Positions 1 to 7,835 of a DNA stretch of 64,000 nucleotides are shown here, in pieces. The notes under the pieces are model-generated. The model was not told where the DNA came from. It saw only the letters and a program-made list of their open reading frames with translations, and made no database searches. Positions within the stretch are counted from its first letter, which is position 1; every line of letters begins with the position of its first letter. Origin of the DNA: Streptomyces mirabilis (GTDB lineage Bacteria > Actinomycetota > Actinomycetes > Streptomycetales > Streptomycetaceae); NCBI RefSeq assembly GCF_039503195.1, contig NZ_JBCJKP010000001.1, forward strand, positions 1,488,001-1,552,000, read 5' to 3'. Position numbers and translations under genes: made by a program.

Positions 1-1
1 C

Positions 2-232
2 GGGTTCGAGCACGAGACGGAAGCCGGCCTCGGGCTGTGGCTGAGCGGGCCCAATGGCTCGTACGGTCCCCACCCGAGGGCTTTCGGACACGACGGCTTC
101 GGCGGCTCCTGCGGTCTCGCCGACCCGGAGTCGGGCCTCTCCCTGGGGTACGTCATGAACCGGATGGGCCCGCACATCGCCGACGACCCAAGGAAGATGG
201 CGCTCGTGGACGCCCTGTACAGCGCGCTCTGA
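2..232 (+). CDS. Serine hydrolase (beta-lactamase/esterase family), C-terminal fragment cut by window edge
   Basis: Only the last 76 codons are present; the reading frame is open from the first complete codon of the window to a TGA at 230-232. The translated tail contains a FGHDGFGGSCGLADPESG stretch followed by LGYVMNRMG. This is the conserved C-terminal part of class C beta-lactamase-like serine hydrolases and esterases (the third, HxG-type active-site box plus the following beta strand). The catalytic SxxK motif would lie upstream, outside the window. Family assignment is good from this motif; substrate cannot be inferred. Confidence 0.7.
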   Translation, partial: GFEHETEAGLGLWLSGPNGSYGPHPRAFGHDGFGGSCGLADPESGLSLGYVMNRMGPHIADDPRKMALVDALYSAL

Positions 233-298
233 GCGCGCCCGCGACGCCCGGTGGGTGCGGACTGAAACCGGCCGAACCGTCCGACCGCTCTTCCCTCG

Positions 299-310
299 TG
301 GTTTAGACCA
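299..310. promoter_or_regulatory. DasR-like (dre-type) GntR operator TGGTTTAGACCA
   Basis: TGGTTTAGACCA matches the palindromic core of the Streptomyces DasR/HutC-type operator (TGGTCTAGACCA) at 11 of 12 positions. It lies 94 bp before the start of a HutC-type GntR regulator. A second ACCA...TGGT inverted pair overlaps it at about 307-324. Either the neighbouring regulator binds its own promoter or the gene belongs to the DasR (aminosugar) regulon. The call rests on motif and position only. Confidence 0.5.
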
Positions 311-403
311 ATGCTAGATCTGGTGGCGCACAGAGCCCGCACGGCTACGTCTTGTCACCACGATCAGCACGCTCACCACGGTCACCTCTCAGGAGGCGCG
401 GAC

Positions 404-1144
404 ATGGCCCGCACCACCAGTCCAACCAGCATCCACTCGTCCGACCAGGAGCCCCGCTACGCGCGGATCGCCGCACAACTGCTCGGCGAACTGCGCGACG
501 GGACGGTTCCGCCCGGTGAACGACTGCCGGGAGAAAGGGAGTTAGCCACGCGCTTCGGCGTCAGCCGCGAGACGGTGCGGCAGGCGCTGCAGCGGCTGCG
601 GCGCGACGGTCTCGTCTCCACCGACCGGCGCGGCAGCCACGCCACCCTGCCCGGCACCACCGCCGAGCACATCCCCTCGCTCGACTTCCCCGTCGGCGCG
701 CACACCGCCGAGCCGTGCGCCGTCCACCGCGCCAGTGTCACCTGGGAGACTCCCCCGCCCGAGCACGCCGAGGCACTGGGACTCGCGCCGGCCCGGCCGA
801 CCCTCGTGCATCGCTACGAGTCGGCCGCGGCGGACGGCAGCGGACTGCGTACGGCCGTCACCTCGTTCTCCGCCGTCGCCGTGACCGAGGTCGAGGAACT
901 CGCCCGCTACCGCGACCGTGCGGACGGCTGCGCGTCGGCGCAGCTGCGGCGGGCGTACGACTGGATGCGCAAGGCCGGGCTGACCCTGCACCACCGGGAC
1001 GCGATCACCCGGCTCCCGCAGTCCGTGCGGGTCACCCGGCGTGTGCACGACCAGTACGACCGGCCCCTGGAGATCACCGAACTGCTGGTGGAGGCCCAAC
1101 AGGACGCCCTCGTCTACGAGTTCACGCTGCCGGCGGCGGGGTGA
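404..1144 (+). CDS. GntR-family (HutC subfamily) transcriptional regulator
   Basis: Predicted 246-residue repressor. The N-terminal winged helix (about residues 15-80) carries the GntR signature PGERLPGERELATRFGVSRETVRQAL; the rest fits a UTRA ligand-binding domain of the HutC/DasR subfamily, ending in a VYEFTLP beta strand. The ATG at 404 is chosen because AGGAGGCG ends 5 bases upstream; the frame is open further upstream but without a comparable ribosome site. A DasR-like operator lies at 299-310, so autoregulation or DasR control is plausible. The ligand is unknown. The next gene (alpha/beta hydrolase) follows after 63 bp in the same direction and could be a target. Confidence 0.85.
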   Translation: MARTTSPTSIHSSDQEPRYARIAAQLLGELRDGTVPPGERLPGERELATRFGVSRETVRQALQRLRRDGLVSTDRRGSHATLPGTTAEHIPSLDFPVGAHTAEPCAVHRASVTWETPPPEHAEALGLAPARPTLVHRYESAAADGSGLRTAVTSFSAVAVTEVEELARYRDRADGCASAQLRRAYDWMRKAGLTLHHRDAITRLPQSVRVTRRVHDQYDRPLEITELLVEAQQDALVYEFTLPAAG

Positions 1145-1207
1145 CCGGTCCGGGGACGCAGTCACGTGACAGATCCCAGGAGCGCCGTGGGCGACTAGGT
1201 TCGAGAC

Positions 1208-2041
1208 ATGACCACCAACGACGCACAGCAGATCGAGCGAGCGAACGCCACGGGCCGCGTCCCGGTCGTCTTCGTTCACGGCCTGTGGCTCCTGCCGAGC
1301 AGCTGGGACCGGTGGACCGCACACTTCGAGCAGGCGGGCTACGCGCCGGTCTCCCTGTCCTGGCCCGACGACCCCGACACGGTCGAGGAGGCCAACGCCC
1401 ACCCGGAGGTCCTCGCCGGCAAGACGGTCGGGCAGGTCGCCGACCATCTGGAGTCACTGATCGGCGGCCTGGAGAAGAAGCCGGCGGTCATCGGCCACTC
1501 CTTCGGTGGACTGCTCACCCAGATCCTCGCCGGCCGGGGCCGGTCCGCCGTCTCGGTGGCGATCGACCCGGCACCGTTCCGCGGCGTGCTGCCGCTGCCG
1601 ATCTCGTCGCTGCGCTCCGCCGCGCCGGTCCTGGGCAACCCGGCCAACCGACACCGGGCCGTCCCGCTCACCTTCGACCAGTTCCGTTACGGCTTCGCCA
1701 ACGCGGTGAGCGAGGAGGAGGCCAAGGAGCTGTACGACACGTTCGCCGTACCCGCGCCGGGTGCCCCGCTCTTCCAGGCCGCCACGGCGAACTTCAACCC
1801 GTGGACCGAGGTCAAGGTCGACACCGAGAACCCCGACCGCGGCCCGCTGCTGATCATCTCGGGCGAGAAGGACCACACCGTGCCGTGGGCGATCGCGAAC
1901 GCCTCGTACAAGAAGCAGCAGCACAACCCGGGCGTCACCGAGATCACCGAGATCCCGGGCCGTGGACACGCGCTGACCATCGACCACGGCTGGCAGGAGG
2001 TCGCCGACACCGCGCTGGAGTTCGCCCGCCGCTTCGCCTGA
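1208..2041 (+). CDS. Alpha/beta-hydrolase
   Basis: A 277-residue single-domain alpha/beta hydrolase without signal peptide. The oxyanion segment VFVHGLWLLPSSW lies near the N terminus and the nucleophile elbow is GHSFGG with Ser98. The acid is likely in LLIISGEKDHTVP, and the catalytic His is in GRGHALTIDHGW near the C terminus. All three catalytic positions therefore appear intact. It resembles the short chloroperoxidase/esterase-like hydrolases common in Streptomyces; the substrate is not predictable. It lies 63 bp downstream of the GntR gene and convergent to the frameshifted methyltransferase. Confidence 0.85.
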   Translation: MTTNDAQQIERANATGRVPVVFVHGLWLLPSSWDRWTAHFEQAGYAPVSLSWPDDPDTVEEANAHPEVLAGKTVGQVADHLESLIGGLEKKPAVIGHSFGGLLTQILAGRGRSAVSVAIDPAPFRGVLPLPISSLRSAAPVLGNPANRHRAVPLTFDQFRYGFANAVSEEEAKELYDTFAVPAPGAPLFQAATANFNPWTEVKVDTENPDRGPLLIISGEKDHTVPWAIANASYKKQQHNPGVTEITEIPGRGHALTIDHGWQEVADTALEFARRFA

Positions 2042-2060
2042 CCTCCCGCGACAGCGCGGG

Positions 2061-2947
2061 TCAGCCGGAACCGGAAGCGGCATCCGAAGCGGCGGAGGCG
2101 CCGCCGCTTCGGGTGGCCACGACCATGCGGCATCGCGGGCCGCCGTCACGCCGCCACCCGAACTCGGGCAGCGCCAGGAGCTCCACCTCGAATCCCGCCC
2201 GCCTCAGCTCCCGTTGTACGTCGCCGAGCCGGAACGCCCGGTAGTACATGACGAACGGTGGCCGCCAGACCGCGTTGCGCACCCGCATCGCCGCGTCGAA
2301 ACCCCACAGGGCCCAGTACCAGGGCGAACTCGCGCGCGGCGGGGCCGTGACGGGGAACGCGAAGCGGCCGCCCGGCCGCAGGACGGAGTGGACCTGGGCG
2401 AACAGCCCCGGCAGCTCGCGCGGCAGGAAGTGCCCGAACGCGCCGAAGCTGACGACGAGGTCGAAGACGGGGCCGAAGGGCAGGGCCCGCGCGTCACCCC
2501 GTACCCACGTGAGGCGCGGCGACATCCCCTGGTCCATGCCCTCGTACGATCCGGGGCTCGCCCCCGCTCGCGCGCCGGGCCGCGGGCGCGTTCGGGCGCC
2601 GGGGGCGCGACCCCCGGCGCTTCCGCTTCCGTACGCTTCAGTCCCCCCGTACCCGTCCGCTCCCGTCCCACGGCCAGCATCCCCGCGCTGATGTCGACCC
2701 CGGTGACCCGCCCCCGGCACAGTCCGCTCAGCACCTCCATGCCCGCGCCCGTGCCGCAGCACAGGTCGAGACCGTGGTCGAACGGGCCGATGGGGCCCAG
2801 TGCGCGGGCCACGGCGTCGAGGATCGCGTCCGGAGTCCGGAACGGCGTGTGGTCGAACTTGGGTGGGAGCAGGTCATAGCCGTGCTCGACGGAGGACAGT
2901 GCCTGCGCGGCGAGTTCGCGGAGGGTGGGACCTTGCGGGGTGAACAT
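2061..2947 (-). pseudogene. Class I SAM-dependent methyltransferase, interrupted by a frameshift
   Basis: The N-terminal half reads from ATG at 2947: MFTPQGPTLRELAAQAL, the SAM motif HGLDLCCGTGAGMEVL, then VTGVDISAGMLAVGRE. The C-terminal half (RLTWVRGDARALPF, VSFGAFGHFLP, LRPGGRFAFP and FGWRRDGG) is in another frame ending at 2061. The switch lies between about 2540 and 2680, inside a GC-rich stretch encoding only low-complexity Pro/Arg/Gly/Ala. That stretch looks like an insertion of some 40 codons relative to the usual spacing. Length from start to stop is not a multiple of three, so one base is missing or two are extra. It could be a genuine pseudogene, a phase-variable run or a sequencing error; each half alone would be inactive. 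Confidence 0.75.
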
Positions 2948-3001
2948 CGCCCTCAGCTTAGGGGCAGCGCGCGCCCCGGGCGCCGGTCTAGGGTCCCGTT
3001 C

Positions 3002-4597
3002 ATGACTTCGTTCCGTCCCGCCCCCGCCTGGCTGGCCGACGCCGTCTTCTACCAGATCTATCCGCAGTCCTTCGCCGACTCGAACGGCGACGGCATCGGC
3101 GACTTCAACGGGATCGCCGAGCGCCTCGACCACCTCGCGTGGCTGGGCGTGAACACCGTGTGGCTGAACCCGTGCTTCGTCTCACCGTTCCGCGACGCCG
3201 GGTACGACGTCAGCGACTACCTGACCGTCGCACCGCGCTACGGCTCCCTCGACGACCTGGCCAAGCTGGTCGACGAGGCGGGCCGGCGCGGCATCCGGGT
3301 CCTGCTGGATCTCGTGGCAGGGCACACCTCCGACGAGCACCCGTGGTTCAAGGCCGCCGCGCACGATCCGACCGACGACCGGTACATCTGGGCGGCCGAG
3401 GGCCGTCCCGACGGCTTCGTTCCCTCCCCCGGCACCCGCCCGGGCACGTACCTGCCGAACTTCTTCGCCTTCCAGCCCGCACTCAACTTCGGCTACGCGC
3501 GGGCGAATCCGGCCGAGCCCTGGCGCCTGCCGGTCGACGCCGAGGGGCCGCGCGCCAACCGGGCCGCGCTGCGCACGATCATGGACCACTGGCTGGGTCT
3601 CGGCCTGTCCGGCTTCCGTGTCGACATGGCCGCCTCGCTCGTCAAGGACGATCCGGACAGGACGGAAACCGCCAAGGTCTGGGCCGAGTTGCGCCACTGG
3701 CTGGACGACGCGCATCCGGACGCGGTACTGCTCTCGGAGTGGGGCGAGCCGGAGGTGTCCGTCCCGGCGGGCTTCCACGCGGACTTCTTCCTCCAGTTCG
3801 GCGGCCCCACCGACGGCCTCGCCCTGCGCTCGCTGTGGAGCAACGGCGAGGGGACGGTCAACGAGAGCTGGGACCCGCTCGACTGCTTCTTCGACCGGAG
3901 TGGCCGGGGTTCGCCGCGCTCCTTCCTCGAAGCCTGGGAGAAGGCGTCCACCGCGCTCGGCGCGAGCGGTTTCATCTCCCTGCCCACCGCCAACCACGAC
4001 TTCTCCCGCCTCAACTGCGGCCCGCGCACACCCGAGCAACTGCCCGCCGCCTTCGCGTTCCAGCTCACCTGGCCGACGCTCCCGGCGATCTACTACGGCG
4101 ACGAGATCGGCATGCGCTACGTTCCGGGCCTGCCCGACCAGGAGGGCAGCGTCCTCGGCCCCCGCTACAACCGCGCGGGCTCCCGCACACCGATGCAGTG
4201 GGACGAGGGCCCGAACGCCGGTTTCTCCACGGCCGCGCCGGACCGCCTCTACCTCCCCCTCGACCCGTCGCCCACCCGCCCGACCGTCGCCACCCAGCGC
4301 GCCGACGAGACCTCGCTCCTCCACCTCGTACGCCGCCTCGTCACCCTGCGCACCCACACCCCGCAGCTCGGCTCCCGCGGCTCGGTGGAGGTGCTGCACG
4401 CCGGCCATCCGTTCGTGTACCTGCGCGGCGGACGCTACCTCGTGGTCATCAACCCACGGGAGCGGAGCGCGAGTTGTGCCTGCGACGGTGCCCGCGCCGG
4501 GGTGCCCCTGGAGGCCGACGGGGTCACGGTGAACGGCTCCACGATCACCGCCGAGGGCTTCGCGTACGGGATCTTCGACCTGGGCGCCGACCGCTAG
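3002..4597 (+). CDS. GH13 alpha-glucosidase/trehalose-type alpha-amylase family enzyme
   Basis: A 531-residue cytoplasmic GH13 enzyme; no signal peptide is seen. The N terminus has WLADAVFYQIYPQSFADSNG, typical of alpha-glucosidases and trehalose synthases. Catalytic residues are visible: nucleophile Asp208 in GFRVDMA, acid/base Glu246 in LLSEWGEP and Asp333 in TANHDFSRL. The C-terminal beta domain includes the LRGGRYLVVINP segment. It starts 54 bp from the divergent methyltransferase. The NHDFSR in place of the usual NHDxPR and the short domain B make exact specificity (alpha-1,4 glucosidase or other) uncertain. ATG at 3002 is chosen because it begins the family-conserved N terminus; upstream codons overlap the divergent gene. 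Confidence 0.85.
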   Translation: MTSFRPAPAWLADAVFYQIYPQSFADSNGDGIGDFNGIAERLDHLAWLGVNTVWLNPCFVSPFRDAGYDVSDYLTVAPRYGSLDDLAKLVDEAGRRGIRVLLDLVAGHTSDEHPWFKAAAHDPTDDRYIWAAEGRPDGFVPSPGTRPGTYLPNFFAFQPALNFGYARANPAEPWRLPVDAEGPRANRAALRTIMDHWLGLGLSGFRVDMAASLVKDDPDRTETAKVWAELRHWLDDAHPDAVLLSEWGEPEVSVPAGFHADFFLQFGGPTDGLALRSLWSNGEGTVNESWDPLDCFFDRSGRGSPRSFLEAWEKASTALGASGFISLPTANHDFSRLNCGPRTPEQLPAAFAFQLTWPTLPAIYYGDEIGMRYVPGLPDQEGSVLGPRYNRAGSRTPMQWDEGPNAGFSTAAPDRLYLPLDPSPTRPTVATQRADETSLLHLVRRLVTLRTHTPQLGSRGSVEVLHAGHPFVYLRGGRYLVVINPRERSASCACDGARAGVPLEADGVTVNGSTITAEGFAYGIFDLGADR

Positions 4598-4624
4598 TCG
4601 CCGTCCCTGCCCCGGTCCAGGAAC

Positions 4625-4795
4625 GCGCAGACTCCGCAGGGCCGCCCGGGCAGCTGCGAGGAGGCCGCTCCGCTGGTCGTGTATCTGCTCTCCGACGAGT
4701 CGTCCTACGTGAACGGCACGGAGATCACCGTGGACGGCGGCTACTGCGCACACGGCGGTGTGAAGGCGATCGCGAACGCGCTCGACTCGGTGTGA
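4625..4795 (+). pseudogene. Short-chain dehydrogenase/reductase, C-terminal remnant
   Basis: The stretch from 4631 reads TPQGRPGSCEEAAPLVVY, then LLSDESSYVNGTEITVDGG, then about 20 residues ending in NALDSV and TGA at 4793-4795. This is the C-terminal 50-odd residues of a classical SDR (substrate-loop end and the SDExSYxxGxxxxVDGG signature). No start codon, Rossmann motif or catalytic YxxxK is present in the 30 bp left after the GH13 gene. It is a 5'-deleted relic. An N-terminal SDR relic lies at 7836-8074 on the other strand, on the far side of the ECF42 operon. Confidence 0.75.
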
Positions 4796-4830
4796 CCACC
4801 CGGCCCGGGGACGGCCGCCCCGGACGGGTC

Positions 4831-6090
4831 CTACACCGATCGGCACTGCGCGAGCCGCTTCTCCAGAAAGCGCCGCTCGGCGGCGTTCTCCACGAGCTCC
4901 AGCGCCCGGGCGTACGCCTCGGCCGCCTCCACCGGGCGTCCCATGCGGCGCAGCAGATCCGCGCGGGTGGCGGGCAGCAGGTGGTAGCCGTCCAGCTCGC
5001 CCTCCCGCTCCAGCTCCGCGACGAGCGCCAGCCCCGCTTCCGGGCCCTCGGACATGCCCACCGCCACCGCATGGTTGAGCCGCACCACGGCGGAGGGCAC
5101 GAAGCGCGTCAGTTCCCCGTACAGCGCGGCGATGTCGGCCCAGTCCGTGTCCTCGGCCGTCGCGGCGGTGGTGTGACAGGCGGCGATGGCGGCCTGGATC
5201 TGGTAGGGCCCCGGGCGTCCGCGGCGCAGGGCGTTCTCCAGGAGGGCGGCGCCCTCGTCGACGGCGGCCTTGTCCCAGGCGGTACGGTCCTGGTCCTCCA
5301 GCGTCACCAGCTGGCCGGCCGCGTCCACCCGGGTGGCGCGCCGGGCGTCGTGCAGCAGCAGGAGGGCGAGCAGACCGAGGACCTCGGGTTCGTCGGGCAT
5401 CAGTCGGGCCAGGACCCGGGCGAGCCGGACGGCCTCCGCGCAGAGGTTCGTGCGCACGAGGTCGGCGCCGGCCGTGGCGGCGTACCCCTCGTTGAAGAGC
5501 AGGTAGACCACGCCGAGGACGCCGGTGGTGCGTTCGGGCAGCAGATGCGCGGGCGGTACGCGGTAGGGGATGCCGGCGTTGCGGATCTTCCGTTTGGCGC
5601 GCACCAGGCGCTGCGCCATGGTCGCCTCGGGCACCAGGAAGGCGCGGGCGATCTCGGGGGTGGTGAGCCCGGCGAGGGTGCGCAGGGTCAGTGCCACCCG
5701 GGCCTCGATGGGGAGCGCCGGGTGGCAGCAGGTGAAGATGAGGCGCAGCCGGTCGTCCCGGACGCCGCTGTCGTCGCCGTCGTACTCCGGGTCTCCGGGC
5801 CCCTCGTCCCGTGCCAGCACCGCCGCCTCCCGCAGTTTCTGGGCCCCCACCGCCTCGCGGCGCAGCACGTCCAGGGCCCGGTGGCGTGCGGTCGTGGTCA
5901 GCCAGGCGCCGGGGCGGCGCGGCACTCCGTCGCGCCGCCACCGGTCCAGGGCCTGGGCGAAGGCGTCCTGTGCGCACTCCTCGGCGAGGTCCCAGTCGCC
6001 GGTCACCCGGATCAGGGTGGCGACGACCTGGCCCCATTCCTCGCGGAAGGCGGCGGCGACCGCCGCCTCCACGTCGCGGATGTCGTTCAC
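4831..6090 (-). CDS. ECF-family RNA polymerase sigma factor, group ECF42
   Basis: A 419-residue sigma factor, about twice a minimal ECF because of a C-terminal extension. Sigma2 covers about residues 10-80 (AAFREEWGQVVATLIRVTGD, AQDAFAQALDRW). Sigma4 lies at about 125-180 (CCHPALPIEARVALTLRTLA, TTPEIARAFLVPEATMAQRL). The long helical C-terminal part (LLFNEGYAATAG, LNHAVAV, AAEAYARALEL) is the TPR-like extension that defines ECF42. The GTG start overlaps the stop of the DGPF gene as GTGA, so translation is coupled. No anti-sigma gene is present; in ECF42 the extension itself is thought to control activity. Expression is probably autoregulated from the promoter at 7201-7227. Confidence 0.92.
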   Translation of the reverse strand: MNDIRDVEAAVAAAFREEWGQVVATLIRVTGDWDLAEECAQDAFAQALDRWRRDGVPRRPGAWLTTTARHRALDVLRREAVGAQKLREAAVLARDEGPGDPEYDGDDSGVRDDRLRLIFTCCHPALPIEARVALTLRTLAGLTTPEIARAFLVPEATMAQRLVRAKRKIRNAGIPYRVPPAHLLPERTTGVLGVVYLLFNEGYAATAGADLVRTNLCAEAVRLARVLARLMPDEPEVLGLLALLLLHDARRATRVDAAGQLVTLEDQDRTAWDKAAVDEGAALLENALRRGRPGPYQIQAAIAACHTTAATAEDTDWADIAALYGELTRFVPSAVVRLNHAVAVGMSEGPEAGLALVAELEREGELDGYHLLPATRADLLRRMGRPVEAAEAYARALELVENAAERRFLEKRLAQCRSV

Positions 6091-6428
6091 TCCCAGACCG
6101 GCCGCACCTCGACCGAGCCGCCGCCCAGCGCCGCCGGATGCCGGGACGCGAGCGCGATGGCCTCGTCGAGGTCGGCGACCTCGATGAGGTCGAAGCCGGC
6201 CACGTACTCCTTGGACTCCACGAACGGCCCGTCGCTGAGCAGGACTTCGTCGCCCTGGACACGGACGGTGGTGGCGTCGGCGGACGGTCGCAGCCGCGCT
6301 CCGCCCTTGACGATGTCGCGGCTGCGGACCTCGTCGATGTACGAGGTGAAGCGGGGGTCGTCGGCGATCTGCGCGGGGCTCAGCTCCTCGCCGCCGACGG
6401 GGGTGCAGATGAACAGGACGTACTTCAT
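6087..6428 (-). CDS. YCII-related DGPF-domain protein
   Basis: A 113-residue protein of the YCII/DGPF family: KYVLFICTP at the N terminus, LLSDGPFVESKEYVAGFDLIE at the centre and a short alpha/beta tail with DEAIALASRHP. Such proteins form a dimeric alpha-beta barrel and are the standard genomic partners of ECF42 sigma factors; their biochemical role is not established. It is the second gene of a three-gene operon. Its ATG overlaps the upstream stop as ATGA, and its own TGA overlaps the sigma-factor GTG. Confidence 0.92.
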   Translation of the reverse strand: MKYVLFICTPVGGEELSPAQIADDPRFTSYIDEVRSRDIVKGGARLRPSADATTVRVQGDEVLLSDGPFVESKEYVAGFDLIEVADLDEAIALASRHPAALGGGSVEVRPVWE

Positions 6429-7162
6429 GACAGGCCCTCCGTGACACCGGTGTCGAACGGGATCGAGGTGTGCTGGTGGACGATCTGCCAGCGGTCGCCC
6501 GCGGCGCGGTAGCCGGTGGTCACCCGGGCGGTGGTGTCGAGCGGTTCACCGGTGGCGAGCGTGGCGCGGATCCGTACGAGCGCGTGGCTGAAGGCGACGC
6601 CCTCGTCGACCCGTACGCGGAAGTCGGACACCTCGCGGTGCACGGGCCCGCTCAGGGTGGAGAACCACAGCTCCTCCGCCTTGCGCAGGGCTTCGACGCC
6701 GCTCTGTTCCAGACCGCTCACGGGGTGGAACACCTCGACGTCGGGGGCGTAGCAGGCCATCGCCCGGTCGAAGTCCCGATCCCGGCCGGCGGCGGTGAGT
6801 TCCGCGTCGAGCCGACGGATCTGGGTCTCGGCGTCCTCGTCGTCCCAGAAGGCGCGCACCTCCATGGCGCCGATGGTCGCCACGGGGTGCTGCGCGGCCA
6901 CCTCGACGGCCTCCTCCAGGCTGTCGCAGTCGAGGATGTCGTATCCGGCGACGTACTCCTTCGTCTCGGCGAACGGCCCGTCGGTACGCAGCACCTCGCC
7001 GTCGCGCACCCGCACGGTGACCGCCTCGGCGGGGAGCCGGAGCCGGTGGCCGTGCAGCCGGACACCGCTGCGGGCGCCGTGCTCCTCGACCCAGGGCTCG
7101 ACGGGCGCCATGCCCGAGGCGTCGGCGGTGTCGTCGCCGCAGACCAGCAACATGTACTTCAC
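6425..7162 (-). CDS. YCII/DGPF domain fused to a SnoaL-like (NTF2-fold) domain
   Basis: A 245-residue two-domain protein. Residues 1-110 are a DGPF domain (KYMLLVCGDD, LRTDGPFAETKEYVAGYDIL, EEAVEVAAQHPVATIGAMEV). Residues 115-240 form a SnoaL/DUF4440-type cone fold (ELTAAGRDRDFDRAMACYAP, VFHPVSG, SHALVRIRATL, RWQIVHQHTSIPF). GTG at 7162 is preceded by GGAGGAACC, which decides the start. It heads the ECF42 operon, 38 bp downstream of a matching ECF42 promoter. The fusion joins two domain types that often occur as separate genes in such operons, suggesting a small-molecule binding or turnover role. That role is inference. Confidence 0.9.
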   Translation of the reverse strand: MKYMLLVCGDDTADASGMAPVEPWVEEHGARSGVRLHGHRLRLPAEAVTVRVRDGEVLRTDGPFAETKEYVAGYDILDCDSLEEAVEVAAQHPVATIGAMEVRAFWDDEDAETQIRRLDAELTAAGRDRDFDRAMACYAPDVEVFHPVSGLEQSGVEALRKAEELWFSTLSGPVHREVSDFRVRVDEGVAFSHALVRIRATLATGEPLDTTARVTTGYRAAGDRWQIVHQHTSIPFDTGVTEGLS

Positions 7163-7200
7163 GGTTCCTCCCGGTGCTCATGAACTTCCTACACCCCACC

Positions 7201-7227
7201 GACGAACGGGACCGCCCCGATTCGACA
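7201..7227 (-). promoter_or_regulatory. Predicted ECF42-type promoter (TGTCGA-N17-CGTC)
   Basis: On the minus strand TGTCGA (7227-7222) is followed after exactly 17 bases by CGTC (7204-7201). The described ECF42 consensus in Streptomyces is TGTCGA in the -35 region and CGA/TC in the -10 region, so both elements match. It sits upstream of the operon that encodes the ECF42 factor, implying positive autoregulation. Confidence 0.75.
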
Positions 7228-7238
7228 CCCTGGGCACG

Positions 7239-7272
7239 CGAAGGGGCCGGGACCCGGGTCCCGGCCCCTTCG
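7239..7272. terminator. Perfect 17-bp inverted repeat, probable terminator
   Basis: A 34-base perfect palindrome (17-bp arms beginning CGAAGGGGCC, no unpaired loop bases) lies 12 bp past the stop of the MFS relic and just before the ECF42 promoter. Its position between two minus-strand units suggests it insulates the ECF42 operon from transcription through the degraded genes. There is no U-tract, which is usual for Streptomyces. Confidence 0.7.
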
Positions 7273-7284
7273 TGACGTTCCGCG

Positions 7285-7820
7285 CTACGCGGTAGCCGTG
7301 CGCACCGACGGCTCACCGCCGACGCCGACCGCCGCTCGGGCGGTGTTCTTGCGCACCAGCAGCAGGGTGACCAGCGCGCCGAGCAGGGGGCCGCCGCGGC
7401 GAAGGAAGGGATCCTCAGCAGGTCCAGGTTGAACATGGGCGAGGCGGCGCGGGTCTCGGCGACGACGAAGCCGACGAGGGCCACCGCCGCGAGGGCCAGC
7501 GCGCCGACGATCGCCGCGCTGCCCCAGCCGCGGTCGCCGCCCTCGATGATGCCCCAGAGCAGGGCGGTGAGGCCGACGGCGATGGTGATCTGGCCCGGCC
7601 AGTCCAGGGCGCGGCCTTCGGGGGCCTTGGAGTCGGTGAGGTGACCAGTTTCCAGCAGGCGACCGCGACCGCCGGGCCGAGGACGACGGGCGGCACGAAC
7701 GCCCAGCGGAAGTCGGCGACGGTGGCGAGGACCCCGGAGGACAGCGGTCCGACCGCGGAGGCGAGGGAGATGCTGAGCGTCCGGGTGGAGACCGCCTTGG
7801 CGCGGTCCTTCCCGTCCGGG
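7285..7820 (-). pseudogene. MFS drug-efflux transporter (DHA2/14-TM type), decayed remnant
   Basis: Three adjacent pieces in different frames belong to one MFS transporter. The first is RAKAVSTRTLSISLASAVGP, LSSGVLATVADFRWAFVPP and VAVACWKLV (about 7815-7650). The second is GRALDWPGQITIAVGLTALL, WGIIEGGDRGWGSAAIVGAL and TRAASPMFNLDLLRIPSF (about 7640-7400). The third is LLGALVTLLLVRKNTARAA and a short tail ending at 7285. Frame breaks lie near 7645 and 7400, and most of the C-terminal transmembrane half is missing. The relic is non-functional. Upstream it runs directly into an SDR fragment, so the junction near 7820-7840 records a deletion or recombination. Confidence 0.8.
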
Positions 7821-7835
7821 GTGGCGGCAGGGGGC

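Noticed and set aside
3182..6262. A 1026-codon minus-strand open frame
   Set aside because: Antisense to the GH13 gene and out of frame with the sigma factor; composition and lack of motifs show it is a by-product of high GC content.
3139..6444. An 1101-codon plus-strand open frame
   Set aside because: It is the shifted frame of the GH13 gene running on into the antisense of the sigma operon; the product is Arg/Pro/Ala-rich without motifs, while the other frames have clear families.
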